Positions 5,992-7,153 of a stretch of DNA of 7,153 nucleotides are shown in pieces. The translations under genes were made by a program, and so were the position numbers. Every line of letters begins with the position of its first letter. The stretch's first letter is position 1. The stretch is from JAGQNT01 sp964426605 (GTDB taxonomy: Bacteria > Patescibacteriota > Saccharimonadia > Saccharimonadales > UBA4665): the NCBI GenBank assembly GCA_964426605.1, contig CAYRQK010000006.1:1-7153 (forward strand), written 5' to 3'. Under the pieces are notes generated by a model. It ran no database searches and was not told the origin of the DNA. It saw only the letters and a list, made by a program, of their open reading frames with translations.

Positions 5992-6140
5992 ACGGTCCGG
6001 GGCACTCTAGGTCGGCATAATGATAATCTGAATACTTATCATTAGGGAGCTCAATACGATGTCAGACCGTGGTCTGACAGTGCGAGCACCCACCTGGATC
6101 TATTTCCAGGTTGTCATTGTCGGTCGAGTTAACCGGACCC
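5992..6140 (+). ncRNA. ssrS: Candidate divergent 6S RNA
   Basis: 6S RNA mimics an open promoter and sequesters RNA polymerase holoenzyme. The call rests on structure. Closing helix: GGTCCGG (5994-6000) pairs perfectly with CCGGACC (6133-6139). After a small internal loop, ACTC/GAGT (6004-6007/6126-6129) forms. A long helix follows, 6010-6022 with 6115-6125, with wobble pairs and a 2-base bulge. The central bubble has about 22 bases on the 5' side and, on the 3' side, a 6-bp hairpin ACCTGG/CCAGGT (6092-6097/6106-6111), as in known 6S RNAs. The apical arm is 6045-6052/6084-6091 with one A-A mismatch, topped by the 7-bp hairpin 6061-6078. TATAAT and a strong terminator bound it. I see no SRP, tmRNA or RNase P signatures. 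A different regulatory RNA is possible, because primary sequence alone is not diagnostic. Confidence 0.62.
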
Positions 6141-6145
6141 AATAT

Positions 6146-6178
6146 AAAAAGCCTGACATAATGCATGTCAGGCTTTTT
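6146..6178. terminator. Strong intrinsic terminator after the 6S-like RNA (bidirectional)
   Basis: AAAAAGCCTGACAT pairs perfectly with ATGTCAGGCTTTTT around a 5-base loop. The A-run and T-run make it work in both directions, so it can also end transcripts from the minus-strand gene at 6397-6765, which has no closer terminator. Confidence 0.94.
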
Positions 6179-6341
6179 ATATGGTCGGCTAGGAGCGATT
6201 AATCTTGAACAGCTAGACGCACTTCTGTTATCGCTCAAATCCTCTTGGGATTATAGCAACCAAAAGAGCTTTTTGGACGAGATTAAGACCGCTCCTGCAA
6301 AAGCCAGAGAAGCCGAATTAATGCTCACTTACGAACTTTAA
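6165..6341 (+). CDS. Small ORF of 58 residues starting inside the terminator; possibly a gene remnant
   Basis: The frame runs from ATG 6165, in the 3' arm of the terminator hairpin, to TAA 6339-6341. The part from INLEQLDALLLSLKSSW onward looks like real protein: an amphipathic, Leu/Lys/Glu-rich, helical sequence ending AKAREAELMLTYEL. The start is unconvincing because it lies within a terminator and lacks a ribosome binding site. An AGGAG at 6191-6195 has no usual start codon at proper distance in this frame, only ATT at 6198. It may be the end of a gene truncated when accessory DNA joined here, or a short gene with an ATT start. I do not recognise a family. Confidence 0.35.
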   Translation: MSGFLYGRLGAINLEQLDALLLSLKSSWDYSNQKSFLDEIKTAPAKAREAELMLTYEL

Positions 6342-6396
6342 CAGGGGTAATTGAGTGCTTGCTCTTAGATTAAGATTATAGGACTTGAACGAAAAA

Positions 6397-6765
6397 CTAG
6401 GTGAAGTTAATTGGCGTTCCTAGCAGAGTAGCTACACCTTCCATTGTTTGCTTAGTGCTAGGGTCATAACCGTCCATATAGAACCCATAGCCCTGACTTC
6501 CCGCCTCAACACCCGCAATAATAATCGCTGTTCCGTCAGGGTGTGGCTGGGACATAAAAGCTCGTAAAGCCAAAGAACCTGCTACATAAGGTGCTCTGTT
6601 ACGAAATGTCCCGTACGTCTCGTATGCAAGCGGGTTAAACGAAAGAATGTGAAACTTAGGCTTACCGTGTACGTCAAGACGCAAAGGCTCACCTGCTTCA
6701 TAGCGAGATTGTAAACGCTGATTTAATACGCCTAGCACTTCCTGTGTATCTCTGTAACTTCCCAT
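6397..6765 (-). CDS. Hypothetical protein, 122 residues
   Basis: I do not recognise this protein. It begins MGSYRDTQEVLGVLNQRLQSRYEAG (an amphipathic helix), followed by LRLDVHGKPKFHILSFNPLAYETYGTFRN, a small-residue hydrophobic part (PYVAGSLALRAF, TAIIIAGVEAGSQGYGFYMDGYD) and a C-terminal ATLLGTPINFT. It has no signal peptide, clear membrane segment or Cys/His cluster, and looks like a small soluble alpha/beta domain. The start is supported by AAGGA 5 bases upstream of the ATG and by a good promoter. It lies in the accessory-like part of the window, antisense to its neighbours, and probably ends at the bidirectional terminator near 6146-6178. Confidence 0.7.
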   Translation of the reverse strand: MGSYRDTQEVLGVLNQRLQSRYEAGEPLRLDVHGKPKFHILSFNPLAYETYGTFRNRAPYVAGSLALRAFMSQPHPDGTAIIIAGVEAGSQGYGFYMDGYDPSTKQTMEGVATLLGTPINFT

Positions 6766-6785
6766 ATAAATCCTTATTTGAGCTT

Positions 6786-6814
6786 AATATAGGATAAACA
6801 GACTGCTCTTGCAA
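6786..6814 (-). promoter_or_regulatory. Promoter of the 122-residue gene (TTGCAA-17-TATATT)
   Basis: On the minus strand, TTGCAA (6814 to 6809; 4/6 match to TTGACA), exactly 17 bp, then TATATT (6791 to 6786; 5/6 match to TATAAT). Transcription would begin near 6779, leaving a leader of about 14 bases that contains the AAGGA ribosome binding site. Confidence 0.65.
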
Positions 6815-6818
6815 GCAC

Positions 6819-6846
6819 TAGCAAAATAAGTAATTGCTAAAATAAG
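6819..6846. repeat. Overlapping inverted and direct repeats between divergent genes
   Basis: TAGCAA (6819-6824) and TTGCTA (6834-6839) form an inverted repeat with a 9-base centre. AAAATAAG occurs twice, at 6823-6830 and 6839-6846, 16 bases apart. The cluster lies just upstream of the minus-strand promoter and before the DUF5681 start. An operator for divergent control is a reasonable but untested reading. Confidence 0.35.
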
Positions 6847-6865
6847 AATAGGATACTAAACAAAA

Positions 6866-7153
6866 ATGCACTCTAATTCACTCGCAAACTTACAAAAGTG
6901 GCCGAAAGGCACTTCGGGTAATCCTGCTGGGCGTAAGCTCGGTAGCAAGAATATATCTACTATTGTTCGTGAGCTTCTTGAACATAGTAAACAATGCAGG
7001 AAAACTCCTTAGAGCCGCAGATGTCGGCTTAAAAGACCGAATTGCCCGATTAATATACTTGAACGTGCGTGTAGACAGCGAAAATGTAGTGGATTACCAG
7101 ATGAGAGAGCCATTCAATACATACTTTAAGGCTCATAAAATCTTGAATGGTCG
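6866..7153 (+). pseudogene. DUF5681-domain gene, frameshifted and cut by the window end
   Basis: From ATG 6866 the product reads NLQKWPKGTSGNPAGRKLGSKNISTIVRELLE, a clear DUF5681 N-terminus (GNPAGRxxGSKN), found mainly in prophages and other mobile DNA and sometimes linked to terminase small-subunit-like genes. The frame stops after 48 codons at TAG 7010-7012. The +1 frame, open from before 6969, carries on with a protein-like sequence (GKLLRAADVGLKDRIARLIYLNVRVD... to the right edge), so the gene is most simply broken by a one-base change near the AAAA run at 7001-7004. A sequencing error or reinitiation at GTG 6969 or TTG 6978 is possible. No good ribosome binding site precedes ATG 6866. 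Confidence 0.6.

Noticed and set aside
5992..6140. SRP 4.5S RNA, tmRNA or tRNA as alternatives for the structured RNA
   Set aside because: There is no GGAA-type SRP apical motif, no tRNA-like ends or T-arm, and no CCA. The bubble-and-rod layout fits 6S better.
6995..7012. Programmed frameshift in the DUF5681 gene
   Set aside because: The bases around AGGAAAACT do not form a canonical X-XXY-YYZ heptamer, and a +1 rather than -1 shift is needed. No stimulatory structure is evident. Mutation or error is simpler.
1..7153. CRISPR array or insertion sequence
   Set aside because: No regularly spaced direct repeats, transposase-like frame or terminal inverted repeats were found in the window.

Overview
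The window reads as a compact bacterial chromosome segment, most likely from the Patescibacteria/Candidate Phyla Radiation and perhaps Saccharibacteria. This assignment is an inference. It rests on small versions of core proteins (a ThrRS without its TGS domain, a 64-residue L28, a 205-residue site-2 protease), very tight gene spacing, degenerate paralogue-like proteins in operons, and what appear to be leaderless mRNAs. The genetic code is standard: about 1,700 codons are read without an in-frame TGA, and no open frame called here ends in TGA.

Layout. Bases 1-388 hold no convincing gene but contain several hairpins and one perfect DnaA-box-like 9-mer. At 374-625 there is an extended -10 promoter followed by a threonine-type T-box leader with mutually exclusive antiterminator and terminator. 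This controls a three-gene operon (653-3726): thrS, an alkyltransferase-like protein (MGMT fold, active-site Cys replaced by Trp) and miaA. Two of the three products concern tRNA charging or modification. The middle one senses O6-alkylguanine in DNA. A second extended -10 promoter, placed so that transcription would begin on the A of the start codon, drives a two-gene operon (3764-4999): a winged-helix protein fused to a degenerate nucleotidyltransferase-like domain, then a metallo-beta-lactamase-fold protein that has lost most metal ligands. A bidirectional terminator (5018-5053) separates this from rpmB (L28) on the minus strand. The rpmB promoter overlaps that of a divergent M50/site-2 protease gene (5361-5978).

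Directly after the protease gene is a perfect TATAAT box. It is followed by a roughly 150-nt RNA that folds into a long rod with a 7-bp closing helix, a central bubble carrying a 3'-side hairpin, and an apical stem, then a strong terminator. This is the architecture of 6S RNA, the RNA-polymerase decoy, and I propose it as a divergent 6S RNA. It also has a 9-bp alternative hairpin placed where 6S RNAs refold to release polymerase.

Downstream of that terminator (6181-7153) the sequence becomes accessory-like and more A+T-rich. It holds a 58-codon ORF beginning inside the terminator, an unrecognised 122-residue minus-strand gene with a good sigma-70-type promoter, and a frameshifted DUF5681 gene (a domain common in prophages and mobile DNA) that runs off the right edge. 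The 6S terminator therefore looks like a boundary between core genome and mobile or accessory DNA.
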